Below, piece after piece: positions 1 through 9,162 of a DNA stretch of 64,000 bases. How positions within the stretch are numbered: the stretch's first letter is position 1; the number at the start of each line of letters is the position of its first letter. Under the pieces are notes generated by a model. That model was given only the letters and a program-made list of their open reading frames with translations. It was not told where the DNA came from and searched no databases. The position numbers and the translations under genes are program-made. The stretch is from Gaiellasilicea sp963749515 (GTDB lineage Bacteria > Actinomycetota > Thermoleophilia > Gaiellales > Gaiellaceae). Location of the stretch: assembly GCA_963749515.1 (NCBI GenBank), contig CAVVMR010000006.1:434001-498000 (forward strand), written 5' to 3'.

Positions 1-855
1 GGCAGCGACCTGTCCGGCCGCATCGAGGCGGACGGGTCCAGCACCGTCGGCCCCTACACGACCGCTGCGGCCGAGCGCTTTCAGCGAGAGAACGGTGGCG
101 TACAGGTGACCGTCGGCGTCTCGGGCACCGGCGGCGGCTTCGAGCGCTTCTGCCGGGGGGAGACCGACATCTCGAACGCGTCGCGTGCGATCAAGGACGA
201 GGAGGCGACCGCCTGCGAGGAAGAGGGCATCGACTACGTCGAGTTCCAGGTGGCAAACGACGCGCTCACGGTCGTCGTCAACAAGGACAACGACTGGGCG
301 ACGTGCCTGACGGTCGAGCAGCTCGGAAAGATCTGGGGCTCCGACTCCACGATGAGCAACTGGAACGAGCTCGATGCGTCCTTCCCGGACCAGGAGCTCT
401 CGCTCTTCGGCCCCGGCACCGACTCCGGCACGTTCGACTACTTCACGGCCGAGATCAACGGCGAAGAGGGCGCGAGCCGCTCCGACTACAACGCAAGTGA
501 GGACGACAACACGACGGTAACCGGCGTCGCGGGCGAGAAGGGCGGCCTCGGCTATTTCGGGTTCTCGTACTTCGAGGAGAACCAGGAAACGTTGAAGGCG
601 CTCGAGATCGACGGCGGCGACGGTTGCGTGGCGCCGAGCGTGGCGGCGGCGCAGGACGGCACCTACAAGCCGCTCTCGCGTCCGCTCTACGTCTACGTGC
701 AGAACGACGCGCTGGCGCGGCAGGAGGTCGCCGCATTCATTCAGTACACCCTCGACAACGAGGCCGAGATCGCAGCGGCCTCGCAGTTCGTGCCGCTCAC
801 GGACGAGCAGCTGTCGAAGGCGAAGACCGACCTCGAGAGCGCACTGGGGTCGTAG
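1..855 (+). CDS. pstS: PstS-family phosphate-binding protein, 5' end outside window
   Basis: High-affinity phosphate-binding protein that hands phosphate to the PstCAB transporter. The frame is open from base 1 and the true start lies upstream, so 284 C-terminal residues are visible. Hallmarks are the N-terminal DGSST turn, GTGGGFERFC and SGTFDYF, which are phosphate-pocket segments of the PstS family. The stop codon overlaps the GTG start of pstC by one base (TAGTG), so this is the first visible gene of the pst operon. A close paralogue lies at 4243-5178 with the same motifs in the same order. Signal peptide and lipobox cannot be judged here because the 5' end is missing. Confidence 0.95.
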   Translation, partial: GSDLSGRIEADGSSTVGPYTTAAAERFQRENGGVQVTVGVSGTGGGFERFCRGETDISNASRAIKDEEATACEEEGIDYVEFQVANDALTVVVNKDNDWATCLTVEQLGKIWGSDSTMSNWNELDASFPDQELSLFGPGTDSGTFDYFTAEINGEEGASRSDYNASEDDNTTVTGVAGEKGGLGYFGFSYFEENQETLKALEIDGGDGCVAPSVAAAQDGTYKPLSRPLYVYVQNDALARQEVAAFIQYTLDNEAEIAAASQFVPLTDEQLSKAKTDLESALGS

Positions 856-1784
856 TGGCATCGAGCGAGATCACCGTCAGAGCGGAGCCACGGCTCCGCG
901 CCAGGCGGAGGCGTTACGGCGAGGACGTCGTCAAGGGCGTCCTCGGCGTTTGCGCGCTCATCTCGGTCGGCACGACAGTGGGGATCGTCATCGCCCTGTT
1001 CGCGCCCGCATTCGAGTTCTTCCAGGAGGTCTCGATCCGCAGCTTCTTGACGGGAAGCGAGTGGGCTCCGCTCTTCGAGCCCGCTCACTTCGGCGTCCTG
1101 CCGCTGATCGCCGGCACGCTGCTCGTGACGGCGATCGCCAGCGCAGTTGCGATGCCGCTCGGGCTCGGTGCGGCGATCTACCTGAGCGAGTACGCCTCGC
1201 CGCGCACTCGCGGCATTCTCAAGCCGGCTCTCGAGATCCTCGCCGGCATCCCGACGATCGTCTTCGGCTACTTCGCGCTGACGTTCATGACGCCGCTCCT
1301 GCGCGACATCGGGATCCAGGTCGACATCTTCAACACCCTCTCGGCGGCGCTCGTGATGGGCGTGATGCTGATGCCGACCGTGGCCTCGCTCTCCGAGGAC
1401 GCGATGGGAGCGGTGCCGCGCGACCTGCGCGACGGCGCCTACGCCCTTGGCTCGACGAAGCTGCAGGTCGCAACGCGCATCGTCGTGCCGGCGGCGGTCT
1501 CAGGCATCGTCGCGTCGTTCGTGCTTGCGATCTCGCGCGCGGTCGGCGAGACGATGATCGTGTTGATCGCGATGGGCCAGCAGCCCAACCTCACCTTCGA
1601 TCCGCGGGAGGCTGCCGAGGCGATGACCGCGTTCATCGCCGCCACCGGCGCCGGCGACGTGCCGACAGGGTCGATCGAGTACAAGACGATCTTCGCCGTC
1701 GGCGCAGTGCTCTTCGTCCTGACGCTGGTCATGAACGTCTTTGCGATCAGGCTCGTCCGCAAGTACCGCGAGGTCTACGAGTGA
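855..1784 (+). CDS. pstC: Phosphate ABC transporter permease PstC
   Basis: Inner-membrane permease subunit of the Pst phosphate importer, 309 residues. It has an Arg-rich cytoplasmic N-terminus followed by about six hydrophobic segments. The permease EAA-type loop is around DLRDGAYALGSTKLQ, and the typical PstC signature AISRAVGETMIV follows. I chose GTG at 855 because it overlaps the upstream stop; longer readings of this frame run back into pstS without homology. The 3' end overlaps the GTG start of pstA by 4 bases (GTGA), pointing to coupled translation. Confidence 0.95.
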   Translation: MASSEITVRAEPRLRARRRRYGEDVVKGVLGVCALISVGTTVGIVIALFAPAFEFFQEVSIRSFLTGSEWAPLFEPAHFGVLPLIAGTLLVTAIASAVAMPLGLGAAIYLSEYASPRTRGILKPALEILAGIPTIVFGYFALTFMTPLLRDIGIQVDIFNTLSAALVMGVMLMPTVASLSEDAMGAVPRDLRDGAYALGSTKLQVATRIVVPAAVSGIVASFVLAISRAVGETMIVLIAMGQQPNLTFDPREAAEAMTAFIAATGAGDVPTGSIEYKTIFAVGAVLFVLTLVMNVFAIRLVRKYREVYE

Positions 1785-2623
1785 CCGCGCGGGCGCTCAG
1801 GGGCGGGACGTTCAAGGGGCTCTTGCTCTTCTCGCTCTTCGTGGGCTTCACGATGCTCGGCGTCCTGCTCGTGGACGTCTTCCACGACGGCGTGCCGTAC
1901 GTCGACATGACGCTCTTCACGAACCCACCGTCCTCGGACCCGGCGATCGCGGGTGCGCGACCGGCGATTCTGGCGACCATCTACATGGGTGTGCTGCTCC
2001 TGATCTTCGTCGTCCCGATCGGAGTCGGGACAGCCGTCTACCTCGAGGAGTACGCGGACAAGACTCGCTGGTACAACCGCCTGCTCGAGATCAACATCCA
2101 GAACCTGGCAGCAGTGCCGTCGATCGTCTACGGAATCCTCGGCCTTGCCTTCCTCGTGCGGGGGATCGGCATCGGTCGCGTCCTGCTCGCCGGCGCGATG
2201 ATCCTGACCTTGCTCGTCCTTCCGACGGTGATCATCGCGTCGCGTGAGGCGATTCGCTCCGTACCCGATTCGATCCGGCAGGGCGGCTACGCGCTCGGTG
2301 CGACCCGGTGGCAGGTCGTCTCGCGCCAGGTGCTGCCGGCTGCGATACCCGGGATCGCAACCGGGTCGATCCTCGCTCTCTCTCGGGCGATCGGCGAGAC
2401 CGCGCCGCTGATCATGATCGGCGCGGTCACGTATGTCTCCTTCGATCCGACGATTCTGGGGCCGTTCACCGCGCTTCCGATTCAGATCTTCCAGTACCTC
2501 CGCCTTCCCCAGGAGGAGTTCAAGCTGCTCGCTGCGGCTTGCATCATCGTGCTGCTCGCAATCCTCTTGACGCTGAACGCTTTCGCGATCTTCATCCGCA
2601 ACCGCTACCGCAGAACATGGTGA
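1781..2623 (+). CDS. pstA: Phosphate ABC transporter permease PstA
   Basis: Second membrane subunit of the Pst importer, 280 residues with about six transmembrane segments. The conserved loop RQGGYALGATRWQVV and the motif ALSRAIGETAPL match the PstA family and parallel the loops in PstC. GTG at 1781 is the chosen start because it overlaps the pstC stop. The end overlaps the start of pstB, so the pst genes form one tightly packed unit. Confidence 0.95.
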   Translation: MTARALRGGTFKGLLLFSLFVGFTMLGVLLVDVFHDGVPYVDMTLFTNPPSSDPAIAGARPAILATIYMGVLLLIFVVPIGVGTAVYLEEYADKTRWYNRLLEINIQNLAAVPSIVYGILGLAFLVRGIGIGRVLLAGAMILTLLVLPTVIIASREAIRSVPDSIRQGGYALGATRWQVVSRQVLPAAIPGIATGSILALSRAIGETAPLIMIGAVTYVSFDPTILGPFTALPIQIFQYLRLPQEEFKLLAAACIIVLLAILLTLNAFAIFIRNRYRRTW

Positions 2624-3453
2624 CCATGAAGCCGCAGATCGAGCTGCAAACGGTGCGCGAGACCGGCTTCGTCCCACGCGAGCCCGTCTTCCAGGTACGC
2701 GACCTCGCTGTTGCCTACGGTGCAAACGTCGCTATCCGTGATGTCACGCTCGACGTCTACGAGAAGTCCATCACGGCCTTCATCGGACCCTCCGGTTGCG
2801 GCAAGAGCACCTTCATCCGCTGCTTCAACCGGATGAACGACCTGGTCCCGACAGCGAGTGTGCAGGGCGACGTGCTCTACCACGGAAAGGATCTCTACGC
2901 CGATGTCGTCGACCCGGTCGAGGTGCGGCGCCGGATCGGGATGGTCTTCCAGAAGCCGAACCCGTTTCCGAAGTCGATCTACGACAACATCGCGTTCGGG
3001 CCGCGCGTGCTCGGTATGAAGGACGACCTGGACGGCCGCGTCGAGCGCGCACTGCAACAAGCCGCGCTCTGGGACGAGGTGAAGGGACGCCTGAAGGAGA
3101 GCGCCCTCGGGCTCTCCGGCGGCCAACAACAGCGGCTCTGCATCGCACGCTGCCTCGCGGTCGAGCCGGACGTGATCCTGATGGATGAGCCCGCGTCGGC
3201 GCTCGATCCGATCTCGACGACGCGGATCGAGGACCTGATGCACGAGTTGAAGGCCGACTACACGATCGTGATCGTGACGCACAACATGCAGCAGGCCGCG
3301 CGCGTCGCCGACATGACCGCGTTCTTCTCTGTCGACGTCGGTTCCGGAGGCACGCGCACGGGTGTGCTCGTCGAGTACGACAGCACAGCCAAGATCTTCA
3401 CCACGCCGGCGGATCAGCGGACCGAGGACTACGTGACGGGGAGGTTCGGCTGA
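2617..3453 (+). CDS. pstB: Phosphate ABC transporter ATPase PstB
   Basis: Cytoplasmic ATPase driving Pst phosphate import, 278 residues. Walker A is GPSGCGKST (about 57-65), the ABC signature is LSGGQ (about 166-170), and Walker B is VILMDEP (about 186-192). RCFNRMNDL and the FQKPNPFPKS Q-loop are typical of PstB. The start could be ATG 2617 or ATG 2626; 2617 overlaps the end of pstA by 7 bases. The stop overlaps the phoU ATG by one base (TGATG). Confidence 0.96.
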   Translation: MVTMKPQIELQTVRETGFVPREPVFQVRDLAVAYGANVAIRDVTLDVYEKSITAFIGPSGCGKSTFIRCFNRMNDLVPTASVQGDVLYHGKDLYADVVDPVEVRRRIGMVFQKPNPFPKSIYDNIAFGPRVLGMKDDLDGRVERALQQAALWDEVKGRLKESALGLSGGQQQRLCIARCLAVEPDVILMDEPASALDPISTTRIEDLMHELKADYTIVIVTHNMQQAARVADMTAFFSVDVGSGGTRTGVLVEYDSTAKIFTTPADQRTEDYVTGRFG

Positions 3454-4118
3454 TGCGCGTCACCTTCCAGGAGGAGCTCGATCAGCTCGAGGGGTCGCTG
3501 CGCGTGGAGGCGGAGCTCGTGCTCCGCTCTCTCCGCGGCGCGGTCGAAGCCGTCTGCGCGCAAGACCTCGAGCTCGCCGACGAGGTGATCGCCTTCGACG
3601 ACGACGTCGACTCGCAGTACTTCGAGATCGAGCAGGGGATCGAGCTGCTGCTTGCACGCCAGACGCCCGTTGCGACCGACTTGCGTCTCGTGCTTGCGCT
3701 CCTGAAGGACAACCTGCACCTGGAGCGGATGGGCGACCTGTGCGTGACGATCGCGAAGCTCACCAAGCTGACGAAGGGGCTTCAGCCCGACGACGCGCTC
3801 CTCGACGGCTTCAAGGAGATGGGGGAACGCGCCGAGCAGATGATCCGGGTCGCACTCCGCTCCCTCGAGCAGCGCGACCGTGTCGCCGCCGAGTCGCTCC
3901 TCGAGCTGGACGAGTTGATCGATCGCGCGAACCGGCGCGTCGTGAATCGTCTGCTCGAGCTCGGGCACGATCTCGAAGTGCGGGAGTGGGGGCTGCGCAT
4001 GATCCTCGTCTCGCGCTGCCTCGAGCGGATCGGCGACCACGCGGTCGACATCGGCGAGCAGACCGCGTATCTCGTCACGGGCGAGTTCCGTGAGTTCACC
4101 GACGCGTCGCATCAGTAG
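3453..4118 (+). CDS. phoU: Phosphate signalling protein PhoU
   Basis: PhoU restrains phosphate-starvation signalling and Pst activity in response to phosphate sufficiency. The 221-residue protein is predicted all-helical and carries two PhoU repeats. Each contains the characteristic acidic metal-binding helix, for example DNLHLERMGD in the first half and SRCLERIGDHAVDIGE in the second. It is translationally coupled to pstB. Its position at the end of pstCAB matches the standard Pst-PhoU module. Confidence 0.95.
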   Translation: MRVTFQEELDQLEGSLRVEAELVLRSLRGAVEAVCAQDLELADEVIAFDDDVDSQYFEIEQGIELLLARQTPVATDLRLVLALLKDNLHLERMGDLCVTIAKLTKLTKGLQPDDALLDGFKEMGERAEQMIRVALRSLEQRDRVAAESLLELDELIDRANRRVVNRLLELGHDLEVREWGLRMILVSRCLERIGDHAVDIGEQTAYLVTGEFREFTDASHQ

Positions 4119-4125
4119 CGCCTGC

Positions 4126-4158
4126 GTTCACCACTTCACCTCGCGATCTTCACCTTCT
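4126..4158 (+). promoter_or_regulatory. Cluster of TTCACC hexamers upstream of pstS2
   Basis: TTCACC occurs at 4127, 4135 and 4149, and the outer two are 22 bases apart, twice an 11-base period. Streptomyces PhoP boxes are built from 11-base direct repeats resembling GTTCACC, so this could be a Pho-regulator site for the second pstS. The middle copy is out of register, and three short hexamers can arise by chance. This is a weak call. Confidence 0.25.
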
Positions 4159-4199
4159 TTCAGCCCACCTTCGGGTCGGCCGCTTCGACACTCCCCTCG

Positions 4200-4233
4200 A
4201 CGTGAAAACGACACAGACGTGAAAACGACACAG
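4200..4233 (+). repeat. Perfect 17-bp tandem duplication in the pstS2 leader
   Basis: ACGTGAAAACGACACAG occurs twice head to tail (4200-4216 and 4217-4233). The second copy ends about nine bases before the ATG, just ahead of the GGGGAGAG ribosome-binding site. It is AT-richer than its surroundings. It may be a regulatory repeat or a simple slippage duplication. Confidence 0.9.
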
Positions 4234-4242
4234 GGGAGAGTC

Positions 4243-5178
<936 letters not shown>

Positions 5179-5199
5179 GCCTGCCGGCGTCAGGCAGGC
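5179..5199. terminator. Short hairpin between convergent pstS2 and pit
   Basis: GCCTGCC (5179-5185) and GGCAGGC (5193-5199) form a perfect 7-bp stem with a 7-base loop, directly after the pstS2 stop and overlapping the pit stop codon. There is no T-tract. Its place between convergent genes suggests a bidirectional terminator. Confidence 0.45.
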
Positions 5200-6278
5200 G
5201 CGGTGGCGAGCCGCCGCGTCTGCCAGCGCCGAGCGGCGAACGCGGTCCAGGCGATCGCCGCCGCGAGCACGAAGACGACGGCGTCGCCGGCGGGAAGGCG
5301 GGTCACGAGCTCCATCGCCGCGCCGACCGCGCCCGCGCACGGGATCGTCATGATCCACGCGATCACGATGTTCCCGGCGACGCCCCAGCGCACCGCCGAG
5401 AGCCTGCGCGAGGCGCCCGCGCCCATGACGCTGCCGGAGATCGTGTGCGTCGTCGAGACGGGGAAGCCGTAGTGAGCGGTCGTCCAGAGGATCGAGGCGC
5501 ACGCCGTCTGAGCCGCGAAGCCCTGCGGGGGGTCGAGCTTCGCGATCCTCGTGCCGAGCGTCTTGATGATCCGCCAACCACCAGCGTAGGTGCCGGCGCC
5601 CATCGCCAAGGCTGCGCTCACGATCACCCACAACGGCGGGTCGGCGTCAGGGGCGAGGTGCCCGCCGGCGACGAGTGCGAGCGCGATGATCCCCATCGTC
5701 TTCTGCGCGTCGTTGGTGCCGTGAGTGAACGCGACGAATCCGCCCGAGACGAGCTGGAGCCGGCGGAAGACACGGTTCACCGTGCCGGGGGAGCGGCGGC
5801 GGATCAGCCAGGTGATCGAGACCATCAGCGCTGCCGCGAGGAAGAGCCCCGCGAAGGGCGCGATCAGCGAGGGGATCAGAACCTTCTCCTTCAACCCTTC
5901 CCACTTGACGACGTCGAAGCCGGCGGCGGCGATCCCGGACCCCAGCACGCCGCCGATCAACGCATGACTCGAGCTCGAAGGCAGGCCGAGGTACCACGTC
6001 ACCAGGTTCCACGTGATCGCCCCGACGAGCCCGGCCAGGACGACGTCGAGCGTGATCACCTCTGCGTTGACGATCCCTTTCGCGATCGTCGCTGCCACCT
6101 CGAGCGAGACGAAGGCGCCGACGACGTTGAGGATCGCCGCGCTGATCACGGCCGCGCGGGGCGAGAGCGCACGAGTCGAGACGCTCGTCGCGATCGAGTT
6201 CGCCGTGTCGTGGAAACCGTTCGTGAAGTCGAAGAAGAGTGCAACGGCGACGACCGCGACGAGAGTGAGCTCGTCCAC
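5190..6278 (-). CDS. pit: Low-affinity inorganic phosphate transporter, Pit family
   Basis: Membrane carrier for metal-phosphate symport, 362 residues and about ten hydrophobic segments. The duplicated PiT signature is visible: DFTNGFHDTANSIAT near the N-terminus and FVAFTHGTNDAQKTMGIIAL in the second half. The GTG start at 6278 follows a GGAGGGG ribosome-binding site. The PhoU-like gene ends 12 bases upstream, giving the common DUF47-pit pair. It sits tail to tail with the Pst operon, so low- and high-affinity phosphate uptake lie together. Confidence 0.95.
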   Translation of the reverse strand: MDELTLVAVVAVALFFDFTNGFHDTANSIATSVSTRALSPRAAVISAAILNVVGAFVSLEVAATIAKGIVNAEVITLDVVLAGLVGAITWNLVTWYLGLPSSSSHALIGGVLGSGIAAAGFDVVKWEGLKEKVLIPSLIAPFAGLFLAAALMVSITWLIRRRSPGTVNRVFRRLQLVSGGFVAFTHGTNDAQKTMGIIALALVAGGHLAPDADPPLWVIVSAALAMGAGTYAGGWRIIKTLGTRIAKLDPPQGFAAQTACASILWTTAHYGFPVSTTHTISGSVMGAGASRRLSAVRWGVAGNIVIAWIMTIPCAGAVGAAMELVTRLPAGDAVVFVLAAAIAWTAFAARRWQTRRLATAPA

Positions 6279-6290
6279 TCGTGCCCCCTC

Positions 6291-6911
6291 CTAGGCGTTC
6301 TTGACGGCGATGTTCGCGATCACATTCGCCGCCGTCTCGCACGAGTCGATCGCGCGCTCCAGGCCCTCGTAGACGTCCTTCCAGCGGATCACGATCAGCG
6401 GGTCGATCCGGTCGTCCCGGAAGAGCGCGGCGATTGCGTCGTGCACGATGCGGTCGCCCTCGTCCTCGAGGCGCTTCAGCTCGACGAGCGGCTCCTGGAT
6501 CCCGCGGAGCCCCTTGAGCCGGGACAGGGCGATCGAGAGCTGCTCGACCGCCTGGACAAGGATGCTGCACTGCTCGACCGCATGCTTCGTGGTGGACTCG
6601 ATCCCGTAGAGCTCGAGCAGATCGCTGACCTCCTCGATGAAGTCGACGACGTCGTCGAGCTTGGTCGCGAGCTCGTAGATGTCCTCGCGGTCGAACGGCG
6701 TCACGTACTGCGTGTTGAGGAGCGTGATCAGCTCGCGTGTGATCTCGTCGCCGGCCGTCTCGGTCGACTTCACGTCCGCCTGGGTGACCGAGGAGTTGGG
6801 GTAGTCGCGAAAGCGCGTCTCAGCCTGTTGGGCGGCTTCGAGCGCGTTCGTGCCGGCTCGGGCAAAGAGATCGTAGAACTCGGTCGGACGGGGGACGAGG
6901 CTTAGGCGCAC
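6291..6911 (-). CDS. PhoU-like DUF47 protein, Pit partner
   Basis: About 206 residues, predicted all-helical, rich in charged residues. It resembles the DUF47/PhoU_div family, members of which sit beside pit genes and are thought to modulate them. The segment DREDIYELATKLDDVVDFIEEV is characteristic; a similar acidic helix (DCETAANVI-type) recurs at the C-terminus. The GTG at 6911 fits the usual family length. The open frame extends further upstream but that part shows no family resemblance. Probably cotranscribed with pit. Confidence 0.85.
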   Translation of the reverse strand: MRLSLVPRPTEFYDLFARAGTNALEAAQQAETRFRDYPNSSVTQADVKSTETAGDEITRELITLLNTQYVTPFDREDIYELATKLDDVVDFIEEVSDLLELYGIESTTKHAVEQCSILVQAVEQLSIALSRLKGLRGIQEPLVELKRLEDEGDRIVHDAIAALFRDDRIDPLIVIRWKDVYEGLERAIDSCETAANVIANIAVKNA

Positions 6912-6944
6912 GAGGGCGCTGTTTACCAGATGGCACCGGACGTC

Positions 6945-6967
6945 GTGCTGGTGGCCTGTGCCAGCAC
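6945..6967. repeat. Inverted repeat in divergent phosphate/membrane-gene promoter region
   Basis: GTGCTGG (6945-6951) and CCAGCAC (6961-6967) are perfect 7-bp arms around a 9-base centre. It lies between the DUF47 gene (minus) and the gene at 7026 (plus), immediately upstream of a -35-like TTGACC. It could be an operator; there is no evidence for the regulator. Confidence 0.5.
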
Positions 6968-6968
6968 G

Positions 6969-6998
6969 TTGACCCGGCACGGCGTGTGGGCATAGATT
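6969..6998 (+). promoter_or_regulatory. Candidate sigma-A-type promoter for gene at 7026
   Basis: TTGACC (6969-6974), an 18-base spacer, then TAGATT (6993-6998). It is followed by the ribosome-binding site AGGAAAGG and the ATG at 7026. Both hexamers fit actinobacterial housekeeping promoters. Confidence 0.5.
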
Positions 6999-7025
6999 GG
7001 GCGTCCGATCCCAGGAAAGGCCGCC

Positions 7026-7610
7026 ATGGCGACAACAGCCGTCTTCGCCGAGATTCTCATCGTCGGCCTTCAGGTTGAGGCGTGGCTCGCGCTCATCCTG
7101 CTGTCGGTCTTCGGGACAGAGTGGATTCACCCCGACCAGGTGGCGGACTTCGCGGCCCTCTTGACCATCGTCGTCCTGGCTCTCGCGTATGTGCTCGGGA
7201 TCATCCTCGACCGGCTCGCGGACACCCTGCTCGACTACCTCGAGCACACGAGACCCGGAACGCACGTCAAGACGTGGCTCCGGAAGAAGGAGAGGCCTGA
7301 GAAGCTGGAGAAGGTCGCCACGATGCGCATGAAGGTCATGGTCGCGAGCGACGGAGCCACGCGGTTTCTCGACTACCAGCGCAGCCGCTGGCGGATCGCG
7401 CGCGCGACCGTGCTCAACCTGGCGATCGCCGGCCTTGCGGCCGCGCTGTACGTCGTCTCGACCGACGTTGCCTGGCAGTGGGCGCTCGTCCCGCTCGTCT
7501 GCGCACTCGTCCTGGTCCCGACGACGTACTTCGCAGGCGTCCGGATCCAGGATGCATGGGTCGGCCGACTCTCGGAGGCGTACAAGGTCGTCACCCGCGC
7601 GTCCCAGTGA
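7026..7610 (+). CDS. Multi-pass membrane protein of unknown function
   Basis: 194 residues with two hydrophobic segments in the first 65 residues and two more in about residues 125-165. A charged, Lys/Arg-rich cytoplasmic-type loop lies between them. I do not recognise a family. ATG 7026 has a good ribosome-binding site 5 bases upstream. The stop overlaps the GTG of the Nudix gene (GTGA), so the two are cotranslated and perhaps functionally linked. Confidence 0.8.
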   Translation: MATTAVFAEILIVGLQVEAWLALILLSVFGTEWIHPDQVADFAALLTIVVLALAYVLGIILDRLADTLLDYLEHTRPGTHVKTWLRKKERPEKLEKVATMRMKVMVASDGATRFLDYQRSRWRIARATVLNLAIAGLAAALYVVSTDVAWQWALVPLVCALVLVPTTYFAGVRIQDAWVGRLSEAYKVVTRASQ

Positions 7611-8062
7611 AGAAGGATCCCGAGAAGGCTCACATCGTTGCGGCCGTCTGCTACCGGCGGCAACCGATCGGCGTCGAATTCCTCCTTGTGGGGACGAAGC
7701 ATGGCAAGCGCTGGACGTTTCCGAAGGGTCACGTGGAGCCGGGCGAGCTCCCCTGGGAGGCCGCGGCCCGCGAGGCGCTGGAGGAGGCGGGCGCGGAGGG
7801 ATGTATCTCGTCGACGCCTCTCACGAACTACCGATATCCGGACACACGCGGGAAGGAAGGCGATTCAGTCGTGACCGCGTACCTCCTCGCAGTCTCGAAC
7901 GAGCATGAGCCGGCGCCGAAGGAGCGCCACCGTGCGCGCGCATGGGTGGTTCCGGAAGAGGCGACCCGCCTCCTCGCGGCAGGAGGCCGTGAGGCCGAGT
8001 ACGCCGAGGAGCAGGCACGCGTCGTTCGCGAGGCGGTCGCGGCACTCTCGACGGGCGCGTAA
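7607..8062 (+). CDS. Nudix hydrolase
   Basis: 151 residues; hydrolyses a nucleoside-diphosphate-linked substrate that cannot be named from sequence. The Nudix box G-x5-E-x7-REALEEAGA is complete at about 41-63, with WTFPKGHVEPGE just before and inside it. The WTFPKGH context resembles diadenosine/diphosphoinositol polyphosphate (Ap4A/DIPP-like) hydrolases, but this is only suggestive. The GTG start overlaps the preceding gene's stop by 4 bases. Confidence 0.93.
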   Translation: MKKDPEKAHIVAAVCYRRQPIGVEFLLVGTKHGKRWTFPKGHVEPGELPWEAAAREALEEAGAEGCISSTPLTNYRYPDTRGKEGDSVVTAYLLAVSNEHEPAPKERHRARAWVVPEEATRLLAAGGREAEYAEEQARVVREAVAALSTGA

Positions 8063-8089
8063 CTCGCGAGAGGCTCTCTTCCATGTAGC

Positions 8090-9145
8090 TCAGGCCAGCG
8101 AGTCGACCAGCCGGCTCTGGAAGTGGGCGATCAGGTGCTCGGACTCCAGCAGCAGCCGGCCGTGCTCGAGGCCGCCGCTGCGTAGCCCTTTCTGAACGCG
8201 CTCGACGAGCACGGTGTCCTCGGCGCCGACCTGGTTGTCGAACTCGAGCATGTCGGCGATCCACGCCTCGTCCACGTCAGGGCCGACGAAGTAGTCGAGG
8301 AAACGGCCGGTGCGCTCGGGGGCAATGGGCACGACCGGGCCGATCGAGAGGTTCGGTTGGCCGGGCATGACGTTGATCGTGATGTTCGGCCAGAGGAAGT
8401 GGAACTGACCGCGCTCGATCGGACCGCGTGGATCGAAGTCCCCCTTCCACACGTCCCGCACTGGTCCGTACTGCGTGGAGAAGGTCGCGCTCTGCTCGAG
8501 CACATAGGCATCCATCGAGACGTCGACGACCTTCGAGAACGCCGGATGGGCGATCTGGCAGTGGTAGCACTCGAGGAAGTTCTCGCAACACACCTTCCAG
8601 TTCGCTGCGTACTCGGAGGTCGAGCGCTGGAGGAAGCGAAGCGAGCCGAGGTCGAGCCCCGCGGCAGCGAGGAGCGCGGGCAGCTCGCCCAGGTGCTCCG
8701 CGAGCGGCAGGGCGCTCGTGTCCGGGTTGACGAAGACGAACGGGCCCCACGTGTCGACCTGGACGGAGACGAGCCCGAGCTGCGACCTGTCGAAGCCGGG
8801 CTCGCGATCGGTGCGCGGCGCGGCGCGGAGCGAGCCGTCGAGCGCGTACGTCCATGCGTGGTACGGGCACTGGAGGGTCTCGCGCTTCCCCTCGCCCTCG
8901 CAGACGATCGAGCCGCGGTGGCGGCAGACGTTCAGGAAGGCACGCACCGTCGCTTTGTCGCGGACGACCACCACCGGCACTCCGCCCGCGTCGGTGGTGA
9001 AGAACGAGCCCGGCTCGGCGATCTGATCGGCTCGGCCGGCGTACTGCCACGCGCTGCGGAAGATCCGCTCCCGCTCGAGGCGGAGCACGTCTGGACTCGA
9101 GTACCAGTCGTAGGGAAGCGTGCGGACGTCGGTCGTCGTCGCCAC
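8090..9145 (-). CDS. Rieske non-haem iron oxygenase, large subunit
   Basis: 351-residue aromatic-ring-hydroxylating or quaternary-amine oxygenase-like protein. The Rieske [2Fe-2S] ligands are C74-x-H76 (CRHRG) and C93/H96 (CPYHAW). The mononuclear iron site is ENFLECYHCQIAHP, with N189, E192, H195 and H200. The compact length and motif spacing resemble choline/carnitine monooxygenase and related enzymes more than naphthalene dioxygenase, but the substrate is unknown. No ferredoxin or reductase gene is adjacent. GTG 9145 is chosen because family similarity begins a few residues after it. Confidence 0.9.
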   Translation of the reverse strand: MATTTDVRTLPYDWYSSPDVLRLERERIFRSAWQYAGRADQIAEPGSFFTTDAGGVPVVVVRDKATVRAFLNVCRHRGSIVCEGEGKRETLQCPYHAWTYALDGSLRAAPRTDREPGFDRSQLGLVSVQVDTWGPFVFVNPDTSALPLAEHLGELPALLAAAGLDLGSLRFLQRSTSEYAANWKVCCENFLECYHCQIAHPAFSKVVDVSMDAYVLEQSATFSTQYGPVRDVWKGDFDPRGPIERGQFHFLWPNITINVMPGQPNLSIGPVVPIAPERTGRFLDYFVGPDVDEAWIADMLEFDNQVGAEDTVLVERVQKGLRSGGLEHGRLLLESEHLIAHFQSRLVDSLA

Positions 9146-9162
9146 CGGACGACTGTACCTCG

